A DNA stretch of 64,000 nt. Origin: Aestuariibaculum suncheonense. Lineage in GTDB: Bacteria; Bacteroidota; Bacteroidia; Flavobacteriales; Flavobacteriaceae. Below are positions 40,783 to 49,623 of the stretch, piece by piece (position 1 is the first letter of the stretch; each line of letters opens with the position of its first letter). The stretch spans positions 496,001 through 560,000 of the forward strand of contig NZ_JACVXC010000003.1 of NCBI RefSeq assembly GCF_014596935.1, in the 5' to 3' direction. The notes beneath the pieces were generated by a model, which saw nothing but the letters and a program-made list of their open reading frames with translations, searched no databases and was not told the origin of the DNA. Position numbers and translations under genes: made by a program.

Positions 40783-41640
40783 ATGGAAAAACCGCAAGAC
40801 AAAAACTGGAGATCAAAACTTCATGAAATTATTTATGAAGCCGACACACCCGCAGGCAAGTTGTTCGATGTGGTTTTACTCATAGTTATTCTGGCTAGTA
40901 TTTTACTAGTTATGCTGGAAAGTGTTAAAAGTATAGACAGTAAGTATCATGATATTTTAAACATATCTGAATGGATTATCACCGTTTTATTCACTGTTGA
41001 GTACATTGCCAGAGTGATAACTGTAAAAAAACCACTTAAATACATTTTTAGCTTTTATGGTATTATCGATTTTTTATCAACAGTTCCAAAGTACATTTCA
41101 CTCATTGTTGGTGGTGTTCATGCTTTGGCTGCATTACGCGCTTTAAGGTTATTACGAATTTTTAGAATTCTAAAATTAGCTCGCTATCTGGGTGCTTCTC
41201 TTCGTCTTATGTCGGCATTACGAGCAAGCCGAGCTAAAATATCGGTGTTTTTGTTTGCAGTCATCATTGTTTCTATTATTCTAGGCACCATTATGTATCT
41301 GGTTGAAGGTGAAGAAAACGGCTTTAGCAATATCCCAAAAAGTGTGTATTGGTGTATTGTAACCCTTACTACGGTTGGGTTTGGAGATATTGCTCCCCAA
41401 ACACCATTGGGGCAATTTATTGCGTCGTTAGTTATGATTTTAGGATATGGTATTATTGCTGTTCCTACCGGCATTGTTTCTGCTGAATATACCAGCCAGA
41501 GTAGAAAAGATGAAAAAGAAGATAAGATTAAAAAGCCTTTGCACCTCAACACCCAAGTTTGTGTAAACTGTTCAACTGAAAAGCATAGAGATGACGCCGA
41601 ATTTTGTTATCATTGCGGCCATAAATTAAACGATGAGTAA
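40783..41640 (+). CDS. Voltage-gated-type potassium channel with C-terminal zinc ribbon
   Basis: The 285-residue protein has six membrane helices. An S4-like segment with spaced Arg (ALRALRLLRIFRILKLARY, about 117-135) is followed by the pore loop with selectivity filter TVGFGD (197-202), so it should conduct K+. The C-terminal tail carries two Cys pairs (C260-x-x-C263, C275-x-x-C278, in CVNCSTEKHRDDAEFCYHCG), a zinc ribbon fused to the channel. Its last 8 bases overlap the start of miaA, so the two are translated together. Confidence 0.92.
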   Translation: MEKPQDKNWRSKLHEIIYEADTPAGKLFDVVLLIVILASILLVMLESVKSIDSKYHDILNISEWIITVLFTVEYIARVITVKKPLKYIFSFYGIIDFLSTVPKYISLIVGGVHALAALRALRLLRIFRILKLARYLGASLRLMSALRASRAKISVFLFAVIIVSIILGTIMYLVEGEENGFSNIPKSVYWCIVTLTTVGFGDIAPQTPLGQFIASLVMILGYGIIAVPTGIVSAEYTSQSRKDEKEDKIKKPLHLNTQVCVNCSTEKHRDDAEFCYHCGHKLNDE

Positions 41641-42541
41641 ATTTCTTATTTCTATAATCGGTCCAACGGCTATTGGAAAAACGGCCTTAAGTATAAAACT
41701 GGCCAATCACTTTAATACGGAAATCATTTCGGCAGATTCCAGACAGTTTTTTAAAGAAATGCAAATTGGCACTGCTGCTCCTTCTCCTGAGGAATTAGCT
41801 GCAGCAAGACATCATTTTATTCATCATAAATCTATTCAGGAAAATTACAGTGTAGGATCATTTGAAAAAGATGCGCTGTCTTGCCTAGAAACGCTTTTTA
41901 AAACGCATGACATAGTTATTATGGTAGGCGGATCGGGATTGTATGTCGATGCCGTTACTAAAGGATTAGACGATTTTCCTGATGTAGATCCTTCCATTAG
42001 AACCACTCTAAACAACGATTTAGAAACCAAAGGATTAACGCATTTACAAACACAATTAAAAACCTTAGACCCTATTTCCTATAATACCATTGCTATCGAT
42101 AATCCGCATCGGGTGATTCGTGCTCTTGAAATCTGCATTGGAACCGAACAACCGTATTCTTCATTTTTAAATAAAGGAAAAAACAAGCGTTCGTTTAAAA
42201 CCTTAACTGTTGGGTTAACTGCAGATAGAGAAATCATATACAATCGCATCAATCGACGGGTAGATATCATGATGGACGAAGGCTTACTGGATGAAGTCCA
42301 ACAACTTCTTCCTTACAAAGACCTGAACGCCCTAAATACTGTAGGATATAAGGAATTATTTAATTATCTGGATGGCGAATGGGACTTAGAATTTGCCGTT
42401 TCTGAAATTAAGAAAAATAGCAGACGTTTTGCTAAACGGCAACTCACCTGGTTTAAAAAAACCGAAAATGCATTATGGTTTGATTACCAAACCGATGTAA
42501 AAAAGATTATTACAGATTGTGAAGAGCATATGAGAAGGTAA
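41633..42541 (+). CDS. miaA: tRNA dimethylallyltransferase MiaA
   Basis: The 302-residue protein has the P-loop GPTAIGKTALS. It also has the catalytic Asp region IISADSRQFFKEMQIGTAAPS, VGGSGLYVDAVTKGLDDFP and the C-terminal FAKRQLTWFKK. It transfers the dimethylallyl group from DMAPP to A37 of tRNAs reading codons that begin with U. It overlaps the K+ channel gene by 8 bases and ends 7 bases before the convergent sigma operon. Confidence 0.97.
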   Translation: MSKFLISIIGPTAIGKTALSIKLANHFNTEIISADSRQFFKEMQIGTAAPSPEELAAARHHFIHHKSIQENYSVGSFEKDALSCLETLFKTHDIVIMVGGSGLYVDAVTKGLDDFPDVDPSIRTTLNNDLETKGLTHLQTQLKTLDPISYNTIAIDNPHRVIRALEICIGTEQPYSSFLNKGKNKRSFKTLTVGLTADREIIYNRINRRVDIMMDEGLLDEVQQLLPYKDLNALNTVGYKELFNYLDGEWDLEFAVSEIKKNSRRFAKRQLTWFKKTENALWFDYQTDVKKIITDCEEHMRR

Positions 42542-42548
42542 GCAAGCT

Positions 42549-44051
42549 TTATTTCATATCCACCGAACTGTACTTTGCATTAATAACTATATTCTTACCA
42601 CTGCTTAAGTTACCTGTTGAAAAGCTCGACACGTTATTTGGTGTTGCTTTTTTAGGATGATTAAATCGTGAATGGCTACCTACATATTGCATACTATAAT
42701 CCACTTTAGGTAAAATAATTGTGGCTTCACTATTTTGAAGCGTTACATTTAAGTTTGAAAATTCATCAGCTATTTTTAAAATCTTTAAATCGCCAATCGA
42801 CCCGTTAATAATGGCATTGCCCTCTAAGTGATCAATTATCACATTGGATGAATTAGATGTTATCACCAATTGTTTTGCGTTATTAATAGTCGCCTTCTTA
42901 ACATAATTCAAATTTAAGCTACCTACATTCCAATGGGTTACCATAACAGGTGAATACGATGCATTAATGGAAGTCTGGCTTCCATTAATGCTACTCGCTT
43001 TAAATTTGGTGTATTCTAAATTGGCTTTTAAATTATCAATAGTTGACGCTAATTCAATTTCACCATGTCTTACATTGACTTTTAATTTTGCTTTTTTAGG
43101 CAATTTAATTTTGATGGTCTTTTTAACTCCTGACATGTTTTTATCGCTTACCATTTTTTCAATAACCACACGTCTCTCATCGGCCAATCGCTCTCGTTCT
43201 TCCATGTGTTTTTGGCGTTCTTCCATATGCTTTTCTCTTTCCTTCATACGGATCTCCATAGCTCGTTCCCGTTCCTCTTGTTGTTTAGCATAACGTTTTT
43301 CCATCTCTACTGAAATTCGTTCGGCATCAGCTTCACGTTTACTAGCATCACGCTCCATTTGCTCGGCAAAATGCTCACCCCATTCTTCCATTTGTTTGGC
43401 ATACTTCTCTCCCCACTCCTTTTCAAACTTTTTCCCCCAGGCTTCCATTTTCTTTTCATAGTCCTTTCCGAAAGACTTTTCAAACTGCTTTGAATATTCT
43501 TCTAAATATTTTTCACCGTCTTTTTTATAAGCTTGGTAATCAAAATGAACTTTCCCAATACCTTCCGGCAAAACTGGTAACGGAGGTAGTTCTGGAATTT
43601 CCGGGATTTCAGGAATCTCCGGAATAAATACAAATTGAGGTATATCCGGCAAATCGGCTAATTCAAACTTTAACTCTTTAATAACAGCATGAACCGCCTC
43701 ATCGTCGTCATCTCTGCTGTATCGATAGGCCCAAACATGTGGCGTATTACCTTTGGTTGAAATTGTTACTTCGTTTTTCGTAGCATCTACATCTACATTC
43801 CAAGCTTTTAAAACTTCTTCTAATTCCTCTTTACTAAGCTTTTCGCCTTCTAAATAAGCCTCTATTTCAACAACGTCTTTACTCCAGGTATCAATAACGA
43901 TATTACTGTAACTGGTATTCAAATTTACCGTAACATCTTTATCTACATAAATAGACTGTGATAGTTTAGTTTGTTTTTCCTGAGCAATACCATGCCCTGC
44001 CATGAAAAAACTTAACAGAAAAAGTGCTTTATATATAATTGATTTGTTCAT
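42549..44051 (-). CDS. Secreted DUF4097-like protein with long charged coiled coil
   Basis: The 500-residue protein (from MNKSIIYKAL) has a signal peptide ending GIAQ. Its N-terminal beta region (VNLNTSYSNIVIDTWSKDVVEIEAYLEG) and its C-terminal beta-helix-like repeats (GSIGDLKILKIADEFSNLNVTLQNSEATIILP) recall DUF4097-type putative adhesins. Between them come a Pro-rich spacer (repeats of PEIPEIPE) and a coiled coil of about 120 residues rich in E, K, R and M. It is the last gene of an operon with a sigma factor and an anti-sigma-like protein, so it is probably their output or sensor. Confidence 0.8.
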   Translation of the reverse strand: MNKSIIYKALFLLSFFMAGHGIAQEKQTKLSQSIYVDKDVTVNLNTSYSNIVIDTWSKDVVEIEAYLEGEKLSKEELEEVLKAWNVDVDATKNEVTISTKGNTPHVWAYRYSRDDDDEAVHAVIKELKFELADLPDIPQFVFIPEIPEIPEIPELPPLPVLPEGIGKVHFDYQAYKKDGEKYLEEYSKQFEKSFGKDYEKKMEAWGKKFEKEWGEKYAKQMEEWGEHFAEQMERDASKREADAERISVEMEKRYAKQQEERERAMEIRMKEREKHMEERQKHMEERERLADERRVVIEKMVSDKNMSGVKKTIKIKLPKKAKLKVNVRHGEIELASTIDNLKANLEYTKFKASSINGSQTSINASYSPVMVTHWNVGSLNLNYVKKATINNAKQLVITSNSSNVIIDHLEGNAIINGSIGDLKILKIADEFSNLNVTLQNSEATIILPKVDYSMQYVGSHSRFNHPKKATPNNVSSFSTGNLSSGKNIVINAKYSSVDMK

Positions 44052-44061
44052 TTTTTGATTT

Positions 44062-44643
44062 TTAGATGGATTGATTTTGATTTTCAAATTCACTTGATGG
44101 TTTTAACTCCTGTAACTGAGCTCTTAAGCGATACAATAGGTTTAAACGAAATTTTAGATTATCAATTAGCGCATTAACGGTTAACTCACTTGGCCCGGAA
44201 TTGGTTAATTCCTGCGACAAACGCTGATATTCGTTGTCGAGTTCCTCCAATTGTTTTACATAACCATCGAAAAGCTCCTTGGTTTCTGGTGTATACTTAA
44301 TTTTTGCCAACTCTAAATTGATACTCGCTAAATAATAATCTTCTACCTTTTTAAGTCCGGGAGACACATCTCCCAGAGTTTTCATATCATTAGAAGGGGT
44401 ATTTGTAATAATTTCAGGCGAAATTTCAATTTGCTTTTGATTGGAATTATAAAACTGAAACGCCATAAAACTGAACCCTAACAGCACAATCACACTGGCT
44501 GCAATACGTAACCAATGGTGTCTTGGTTTTGATACTGGCATAGCTTGGTCAAGCTTTTTTAAAAAGCGAGCCTCATGATGTTTAGGCATAGCTTCTTTAC
44601 TTACAACGTCTTCTTTCAGTAATTCTCTAATATCTCGTGCCAT
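44062..44643 (-). CDS. Putative anti-sigma factor (single-helix membrane protein)
   Basis: The 193-residue protein has a cytoplasmic start (MARDIRELLKEDVVSKEAMPKHHEARFLKKLDQAM) and one membrane helix (WLRIAASVIVLLGFSFMAFQF, about 44-64). A periplasmic helical part rich in E and L follows (SINLELAKIKYTPETKELFDGYVKQLEELDNEYQRLSQEL...NLKFRLNLLYRLRAQL). Its start overlaps the end of the sigma factor gene by 17 bases, and the coiled-coil protein gene follows after 10 bases. Position and layout suggest it holds the sigma factor at the membrane. Confidence 0.75.
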   Translation of the reverse strand: MARDIRELLKEDVVSKEAMPKHHEARFLKKLDQAMPVSKPRHHWLRIAASVIVLLGFSFMAFQFYNSNQKQIEISPEIITNTPSNDMKTLGDVSPGLKKVEDYYLASINLELAKIKYTPETKELFDGYVKQLEELDNEYQRLSQELTNSGPSELTVNALIDNLKFRLNLLYRLRAQLQELKPSSEFENQNQSI

Positions 44644-45178
44644 TTTGTTTTAGTGTCAACAGATCTTGTAATTTTGCTTTTCCTCTCGATAACTGGGTTC
44701 GTGATGCTACTTCTGAAATACTTAAAATCTCTGAAATTTCCTGATGATCGTAGCCTTCAATTAAATAAAGCATCACCACATATTGATATTTATCGGGTAA
44801 ATTGCTAATCGCCTGTTTTACATCGTTTAATGTAATTGCGTCTTCTACCAACCATTTGTCGTCCTGTGGTGTTTCAACTACTTTCAGGTGCACCTCATCC
44901 AATTCAACCAACTGTTGTTTTTTAGATTTTAAAAGATCGATACTTTTATTAACGACAATACGTTTTAACCAGGCCCCAAAAGTCACTTCTGCCTGATACT
45001 GGTGCAATTTGGAAAACGCTTTGATAAACGCTTCCTGCACTACATCTTCAGCATCGCTGGCATCTTTCAAAAATCGCTTAGCAACAATATACATCCCATC
45101 GCAGTACTGGTTGTACAACTGCAGTTGTGCTTTACGATTATTTTGCTTGCATTGTTCAATAATATCGGCTTGAAACAT
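44627..45178 (-). CDS. ECF-type RNA polymerase sigma factor
   Basis: The 183-residue protein has region 2 (QLYNQYCDGMYIVAKRFLKDASDAEDVVQEAFIKAFSKLHQYQAEVTFGAWLKRIVVNKSIDLLK) and region 4 (AISNLPDKYQYVVMLYLIEGYDHQEISEILSISEVASRTQLSRGKAKLQDLL). It is the first gene of a three-gene operon with an anti-sigma-like membrane protein and a coiled-coil secreted protein. This order suggests an envelope-stress circuit. Confidence 0.94.
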   Translation of the reverse strand: MFQADIIEQCKQNNRKAQLQLYNQYCDGMYIVAKRFLKDASDAEDVVQEAFIKAFSKLHQYQAEVTFGAWLKRIVVNKSIDLLKSKKQQLVELDEVHLKVVETPQDDKWLVEDAITLNDVKQAISNLPDKYQYVVMLYLIEGYDHQEISEILSISEVASRTQLSRGKAKLQDLLTLKQNGTRY

Positions 45179-45326
45179 GCTGGTTTTGACTTTTGGCTTA
45201 AGTTAGTTCATTTAAAAAGACGACATAAAAGTTAAAGTGTTGCAAAAAACATTAAAATTTTTTCCATCAATAAAACAAAACCTAATAAATGTACGTTTGC
45301 AGTTTATTAATTATTACTTTTTAAAG

Positions 45327-45334
45327 TATATTTG
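45327..45334 (+). promoter_or_regulatory. -7 box (TATATTTG) before the DUF2911 gene
   Basis: A perfect TAnnTTTG match ends 22 nt before the ATG, giving a leader of about 17 nt. Confidence 0.45.
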
Positions 45335-45356
45335 ATTCTCAAATACTATTTATTAA

Positions 45357-45926
45357 ATGAACACCTTTTTGAAACGCGTTTTAATTCTTTTTTCTGTTAT
45401 AGCCCTTGGTTTACTTGCATACACCATATTTGTCGAAAACATTTTCGCTAAACGACTGAGTCCTAAAGATACAGTAGAGTTTAAACTTAATGAATTAGAA
45501 TTAGAAGTGTTTTATAACAGACCCTCTAAAAAAGGCCGTGAAATATTTGGCGCTTTAGTACCTTACGATCAGGTTTGGCGTACTGGGGCGAACGAAGCAA
45601 CTACTTTTGAAACCAATAAATCTTTAAAGATTACAAATCAAGATGACTCTTTCTCACTCCCTTCCGGAAAATATACGTTATGGACGGTTCCAAAAGACAC
45701 GGTGTGGACAGTTATTTTCAATTCTAAGCAGTATTCCTGGGGTGTAAACTCAGAAATGAAACCTATGTGGGATCCTAATTACGATGTTGTTAATATTGAC
45801 GTTCCTGTTAAAAAATTAGATTCTACTGTAGAACAGTTTACTATAGCTTTCGATAATTCTACAGATAATCTGTTTTTAACTATGGCTTGGGACGACGTAA
45901 AAATACAGGTACCTCTAAAGGAATAA
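45357..45926 (+). CDS. DUF2911 family protein
   Basis: The 189-residue protein has one N-terminal hydrophobic segment (VLILFSVIALGLLAYTIFV), probably a membrane anchor or uncleaved signal. The DUF2911 domain follows (VEFKLNELELEVFYNRPSKKGREIFGALVPYDQVWRTGANEATTFETNKSL, then SLPSGKYTLWTVPKDTVWTVIFN). The family is common in Bacteroidota and its role is not known. It stands upstream of meaB with a 52-base gap. Confidence 0.88.
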   Translation: MNTFLKRVLILFSVIALGLLAYTIFVENIFAKRLSPKDTVEFKLNELELEVFYNRPSKKGREIFGALVPYDQVWRTGANEATTFETNKSLKITNQDDSFSLPSGKYTLWTVPKDTVWTVIFNSKQYSWGVNSEMKPMWDPNYDVVNIDVPVKKLDSTVEQFTIAFDNSTDNLFLTMAWDDVKIQVPLKE

Positions 45927-45978
45927 TCTTTTCTAAATTTGATTTCCTTTTTGTAACTTATACCTTAATTGTTCAATT

Positions 45979-47061
45979 TTGGTAAAACATAAAACATCGG
46001 CCTTACAGGAAAGTCAAGGGGTTTCTAATTCTGAAATTACTAACGTGACTTCTATTGCTAAAATTAAAAGTAAACGCAAAACCAGTCTTGATGTTGATGC
46101 TTTAATTTCCGGTATTTTAAATAACGATATTTCGGCTTTAAGTCGTGGCATCACCTTAATTGAAAGTACTAATCCTGAACATACTGAAAAAGCCAATACA
46201 TTATTAAAATCCTGCTTACCTCACGCCAATAAGTCCATTAGAATTGGTATAACTGGTGTTCCCGGTGTTGGAAAAAGCACTTTTATTGAAGCTTTTGGAA
46301 CATTTTTAACTTCAATAAGCAAACGTGTTGCGGTATTAGCTGTCGACCCCAGTAGCAGCCTTTCAAAAGGTAGTATTTTAGGAGACAAAACACGCATGGA
46401 AGCTTTGGTGAAAGACAAAAACGCTTTTATAAGACCTTCGGCTGCCAGTGACGCTTTGGGGGGTGTTGCCAGAACTACTAGAGAAAGTATTATTTTATGT
46501 GAAGCTGCCGGATTTGATGTGATTTTAATTGAAACCGTTGGCGTCGGACAAAGTGAGACAGCCGTGCATAGTATGGTCGATTTCTTTCTATTATTACAGC
46601 TTACAGGTGCCGGCGATGAGTTGCAAGGTATAAAGCGTGGTATTATTGAAATGGCTGATGCTATTGTAATTAATAAAGCCGATGGGACTAATCTGAACTT
46701 AGCAAAAACAACCGAATCTGACCTCCGTAAAACGCTTCATCTATACAATGACAAACCTTCCGGATGGACACCTAAAGTTAGTAGCTGTAGTGCAATTGAA
46801 AACAGAGGCATTACCGATATCTGGAACATTATTCAGGAATATATTGAAGTTACAACCAAAAATAAATACTTCAACACAAAACGAAACGAACAGAATACAT
46901 TCTGGCTTTTAGAAACCATAAAAAATGCTTTGACTCATAAATTCTTTAATAACGATACCGTAAAAACCGAATTGCAACATCAATTAAAACGTATCGAACA
47001 AAACGAAACAACACCTTTCGCTGCCGCCGAATTTATATTACAAATGAATCCTAAAGCTTAG
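45979..47061 (+). CDS. meaB: MeaB/ArgK-type GTPase (methylmalonyl-CoA mutase chaperone)
   Basis: The 360-residue protein has the G1 P-loop GITGVPGVGKSTFIE. It continues with AVDPSSSLSKGSILGDKTRME, IRPSAASDALGGVARTTRESI, IETVGVGQSE and VINKADG, the motifs of the MeaB G3E-type GTPases that protect and reload methylmalonyl-CoA mutase. The mutase genes are not in the window. The start is TTG (MVKHKTSALQESQ); the ~70-residue leader before the P-loop is in the normal range. Its stop overlaps the convergent PAP2 gene by 4 bases. Confidence 0.94.
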   Translation: MVKHKTSALQESQGVSNSEITNVTSIAKIKSKRKTSLDVDALISGILNNDISALSRGITLIESTNPEHTEKANTLLKSCLPHANKSIRIGITGVPGVGKSTFIEAFGTFLTSISKRVAVLAVDPSSSLSKGSILGDKTRMEALVKDKNAFIRPSAASDALGGVARTTRESIILCEAAGFDVILIETVGVGQSETAVHSMVDFFLLLQLTGAGDELQGIKRGIIEMADAIVINKADGTNLNLAKTTESDLRKTLHLYNDKPSGWTPKVSSCSAIENRGITDIWNIIQEYIEVTTKNKYFNTKRNEQNTFWLLETIKNALTHKFFNNDTVKTELQHQLKRIEQNETTPFAAAEFILQMNPKA

Positions 47062-47636
47062 TCTCCTTGCTTATTATAACGTTTTAACAAATACAACGTC
47101 AGCTTGTAAAACATAAATCCGGAAATAGCTCCAAAGGTTAATCCGCAAATAAGATCTAATGGATAATGCACACCTACATAAATTCGGCTGTACGCTACAA
47201 CAGCACTCCAAAGCAATAAAATAAAAACTAAATTTTTGTAATATGTTCTAAGCATCAAACCCGCAAAAATCGCTGCAGCCATAGAGTTCGAAGCATGACC
47301 AGAGAAGAACCCATACTTACCACAACGCTCAGCAATAAATCGCATTTGGTCCATAACGCCATCGGCTCGGCAAGGTCTTGGTCGCTCGAACGTACGCTTA
47401 AACAAATTAGTCACCTGATCGGTAAAAGTAATCATTAAAGCAATTACCACTACAAAAATTAATAATGAGCGTAATCCAAACTTTTTATACAATAAATACA
47501 ACAAAATAGCGTACAAAGGTACAAAGGTTAGCTTAGCTGTTATAGCCAACCATAAACCATCCCAAGTCGGGGATCCTAAATTGTTTAAAAATAAAAATAA
47601 CTCAGTGTCTAATTGTATAAGCTTATCAATCATCAA
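47058..47636 (-). CDS. PAP2 family phosphatase
   Basis: The 192-residue membrane protein has the three PAP2 motifs in order: KRTFERPRP, SGHASN, and SRIYVGVHYPLD, with the catalytic His in the last two. It has several membrane helices. Such enzymes dephosphorylate undecaprenyl pyrophosphate or lipid phosphates at the inner membrane; the exact lipid is not readable. A gap of 97 bases separates it from the small acidic protein gene on the same strand. Confidence 0.93.
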   Translation of the reverse strand: MMIDKLIQLDTELFLFLNNLGSPTWDGLWLAITAKLTFVPLYAILLYLLYKKFGLRSLLIFVVVIALMITFTDQVTNLFKRTFERPRPCRADGVMDQMRFIAERCGKYGFFSGHASNSMAAAIFAGLMLRTYYKNLVFILLLWSAVVAYSRIYVGVHYPLDLICGLTFGAISGFMFYKLTLYLLKRYNKQGD

Positions 47637-47733
47637 AGTGTATTTGGGCGTTACTAATGCTTCGCATTCGTCAGGCTGTTCGCTAAATCTTTACTTTATT
47701 AAGTAAAGGATACCGCTACCATCCTTAACGCAA

Positions 47734-47961
47734 TTATTCTTCGTATTTAGCAATTTCGCTATCGTAAAAGTCGGTTGCTAATTTAATGGCATTCTCGGTT
47801 TCGATTTCTAATTCTTTCTGATCTTCTTCATCAAATTCTTCGAACCACTCTACTTCATCATTTTCCAGATTAATAATAAATCTAGGAAATTCAGTATGAA
47901 TTACAAAAATAGCATTCGGGTATTCTGTATTATCGCCAAGTATAAATTTAGGTAGTGACAT
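47734..47961 (-). CDS. Small acidic protein, function unknown
   Basis: The 75-residue product is strongly acidic (NLENDEVEWFEEFDEEDQKELEIETENAIKLATDFYDSEIAKYEE) after an N-terminal beta-like start (MSLPKFILGDNTEYPNAIFVIHTEFPRFIIN). The look is of a small conserved flavobacterial protein, but I cannot name its role. It lies 9 bases downstream of the MATE gene on the same strand, so it is probably in its transcript. Confidence 0.75.
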   Translation of the reverse strand: MSLPKFILGDNTEYPNAIFVIHTEFPRFIINLENDEVEWFEEFDEEDQKELEIETENAIKLATDFYDSEIAKYEE

Positions 47962-47970
47962 GATTTGTTT

Positions 47971-49347
47971 TTAGTTATTAGACAAAATTAACTTTTTCGT
48001 TAAATAATTGAATCGAATATATAATAAAATAGCAGCTGTGGTTAATCCGGCAAGTAACCCCAACCAAATCCCAAAGCTTCCGAAAGCGTCTTCCGTTCCT
48101 AAAAACCAGCTTATTGGAAATCCTACCAACCAATACGAGATAAAGGTAATTATGGTTGGTATTTTAACGTCTTGCAAACCGCGTAAGGCCCCAAGAAAAA
48201 TAACCTGTACGCTATCGCTAATTTGAAAAATGGCCGCAGCAATTAATAATTTCGACGCTATGGAAACCACTTCGGTATTATCGGCCAGGTTTTTCACATC
48301 ATCAAAATCAACATACAATTTTGGTAAATGGTTATGTAATGCAAAGAACATGAGTCCGAAAGCAAACGCCAGAATAGTTCCTAATAAAAAGATGGAAATG
48401 GCTATACGACGTAAATCAATATACTGTTTTAACCCTTTCTGGTTACCGACACGAATCATAGCTGCCACACTTAATCCAGTAGCCACCATAAAGGTCATAG
48501 ACGAGAGGTTTAAAGCCACCTGATTTGCTGCCTGTGGATTCTTTCCTAAAAGTCCACTTAACCAGATTGCTGCCGTAAATATGGCTACTTCAAAAAACAT
48601 TTGCATGGCACTAGGCGCTCCAAGGTTTACTAGCTTTTTTAGCTCCAGCTTATGCAAAACAAATAATTTAATCTGCGTAACATAGCCTTGAGATTTGTTA
48701 TTTCGTTTTAATAACAGATAAATATAAGCGACCATAACAAATCGAGAAATCAATGTTCCGTAGGCCGCTCCAACAATACCCATTTCAGGAAAACCGAATT
48801 TCCCAAAAATCAATAAATAATTCAGAACCACATTCACCAAATTGGCTAAAATTGTAGCGTACATGGGGTAACGTGTCATAGATAAGCCATCACTAAACTG
48901 TTTAAACCCTTGAAATATGATTAAAGGAATTAAGGAAAAAGCCACCAAATCTAAATACGGAATGGCTAATTCTACAACCTCTACCGGTTGTTTCATGAGG
49001 TACATTAAAGGCTTGGCTAATAACAGCACTAAAAACAAGAGCGCGCCTATGACTGTGCATAAAAATAAACCATGTTTAAATGACGATTTTCCGCTTTCAA
49101 AATTTTTAGCTGCATCGGCTTCGGCTATTAAAGGTGTTATAGCCGTTGAAAAACCAATACCCAAAGACATGGCAATAAACATAAAACTATTACCAAGAGA
49201 TACGGCTGCCAACTCGGCTGTCCCTAACTGCCCAACCATAATGTTATCAATAAAACTCACAAACGTATGCCCGAGCATACCCAACATTACAGGTGCAGCT
49301 AAAGTCCAGTTGTATTTGAACTCTTTGGTGTAGTCTACTAATTTCAT
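47971..49347 (-). CDS. MATE family efflux transporter
   Basis: The 458-residue protein has twelve membrane helices in two MatE halves. Characteristic segments are LGHTFVSFIDNIMVGQLGTAELAAVSLGNSF in the first half and GAPSAMQMFFEVAIFTAAIWLSGLLG in the second. It belongs to the NorM-like multidrug group that uses Na+ or H+ to export cationic drugs. A -7-like TATTTTTG box lies only 4 nt before the ATG. Confidence 0.94.
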   Translation of the reverse strand: MKLVDYTKEFKYNWTLAAPVMLGMLGHTFVSFIDNIMVGQLGTAELAAVSLGNSFMFIAMSLGIGFSTAITPLIAEADAAKNFESGKSSFKHGLFLCTVIGALLFLVLLLAKPLMYLMKQPVEVVELAIPYLDLVAFSLIPLIIFQGFKQFSDGLSMTRYPMYATILANLVNVVLNYLLIFGKFGFPEMGIVGAAYGTLISRFVMVAYIYLLLKRNNKSQGYVTQIKLFVLHKLELKKLVNLGAPSAMQMFFEVAIFTAAIWLSGLLGKNPQAANQVALNLSSMTFMVATGLSVAAMIRVGNQKGLKQYIDLRRIAISIFLLGTILAFAFGLMFFALHNHLPKLYVDFDDVKNLADNTEVVSIASKLLIAAAIFQISDSVQVIFLGALRGLQDVKIPTIITFISYWLVGFPISWFLGTEDAFGSFGIWLGLLAGLTTAAILLYIRFNYLTKKLILSNN

Positions 49348-49351
49348 ACGG

Positions 49352-49359
49352 CAAAAATA
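49352..49359 (-). promoter_or_regulatory. -7 box (TATTTTTG) immediately before the MATE gene
   Basis: On the minus strand TATTTTTG ends 4 nt before the ATG. If used, the mRNA would be leaderless or nearly so. Confidence 0.45.
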
Positions 49360-49477
49360 ATCTTTAAGATTAGTATAGACTAACTTTTAAAAGTGATTTT
49401 CAAAAAAGTGATTCCTTAACATTTGTTAATAACTTACCTCGTGTTTATTCCACATAAACCTCTGTTATTTTGTAAAT

Positions 49478-49614
49478 TAGCACTTCCTTAACCGGAACCT
49501 CTCACTTAAGAATTTACAGCATATTGAAACATTTAGCTTTTATTTTTATTGGGATTAAAAAATTAATACTTCACGTTTCAATATATTAAAGGGAAACTCG
49601 CGTTTCCCTTTTTT
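49478..49614 (+). ncRNA. Candidate small RNA in the gap between the MATE and nitronate monooxygenase genes
   Basis: A degenerate -7 box (TTATTTTG near 49465-49472) is followed by about 137 nt with no ORF. It can form a long hairpin with the perfect 10-bp arms ATATTGAAAC and GTTTCAATAT (49521-49530 and 49575-49584). A strong terminator (AAAGGGAAAC / GTTTCCCTTT plus T-run) ends it. The length and long bulged stem recall 6S-like RNAs, but I cannot assign a family. Confidence 0.4.
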
Positions 49615-49615
49615 A
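49588..49615. terminator. Strong terminator downstream of the nitronate monooxygenase gene
   Basis: AAAGGGAAAC and GTTTCCCTTT form a perfect 10-bp stem with a 4-nt loop and a T-run on the plus strand. It may end both the candidate RNA and the convergent minus-strand operon. Confidence 0.8.
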
Positions 49616-49623
49616 TTAAGCCT

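Noticed and set aside
45979-47061. Methylmalonyl-CoA mutase locus around meaB
   Set aside because: No mutase subunit genes are in the window, so meaB was not annotated as part of a complete pathway here.
47971-49347. Long open frames on the plus strand inside the MATE gene (e.g. 48917-49333)
   Set aside because: They are antisense shadows of a clear transporter; their products are low-complexity and show no family features.
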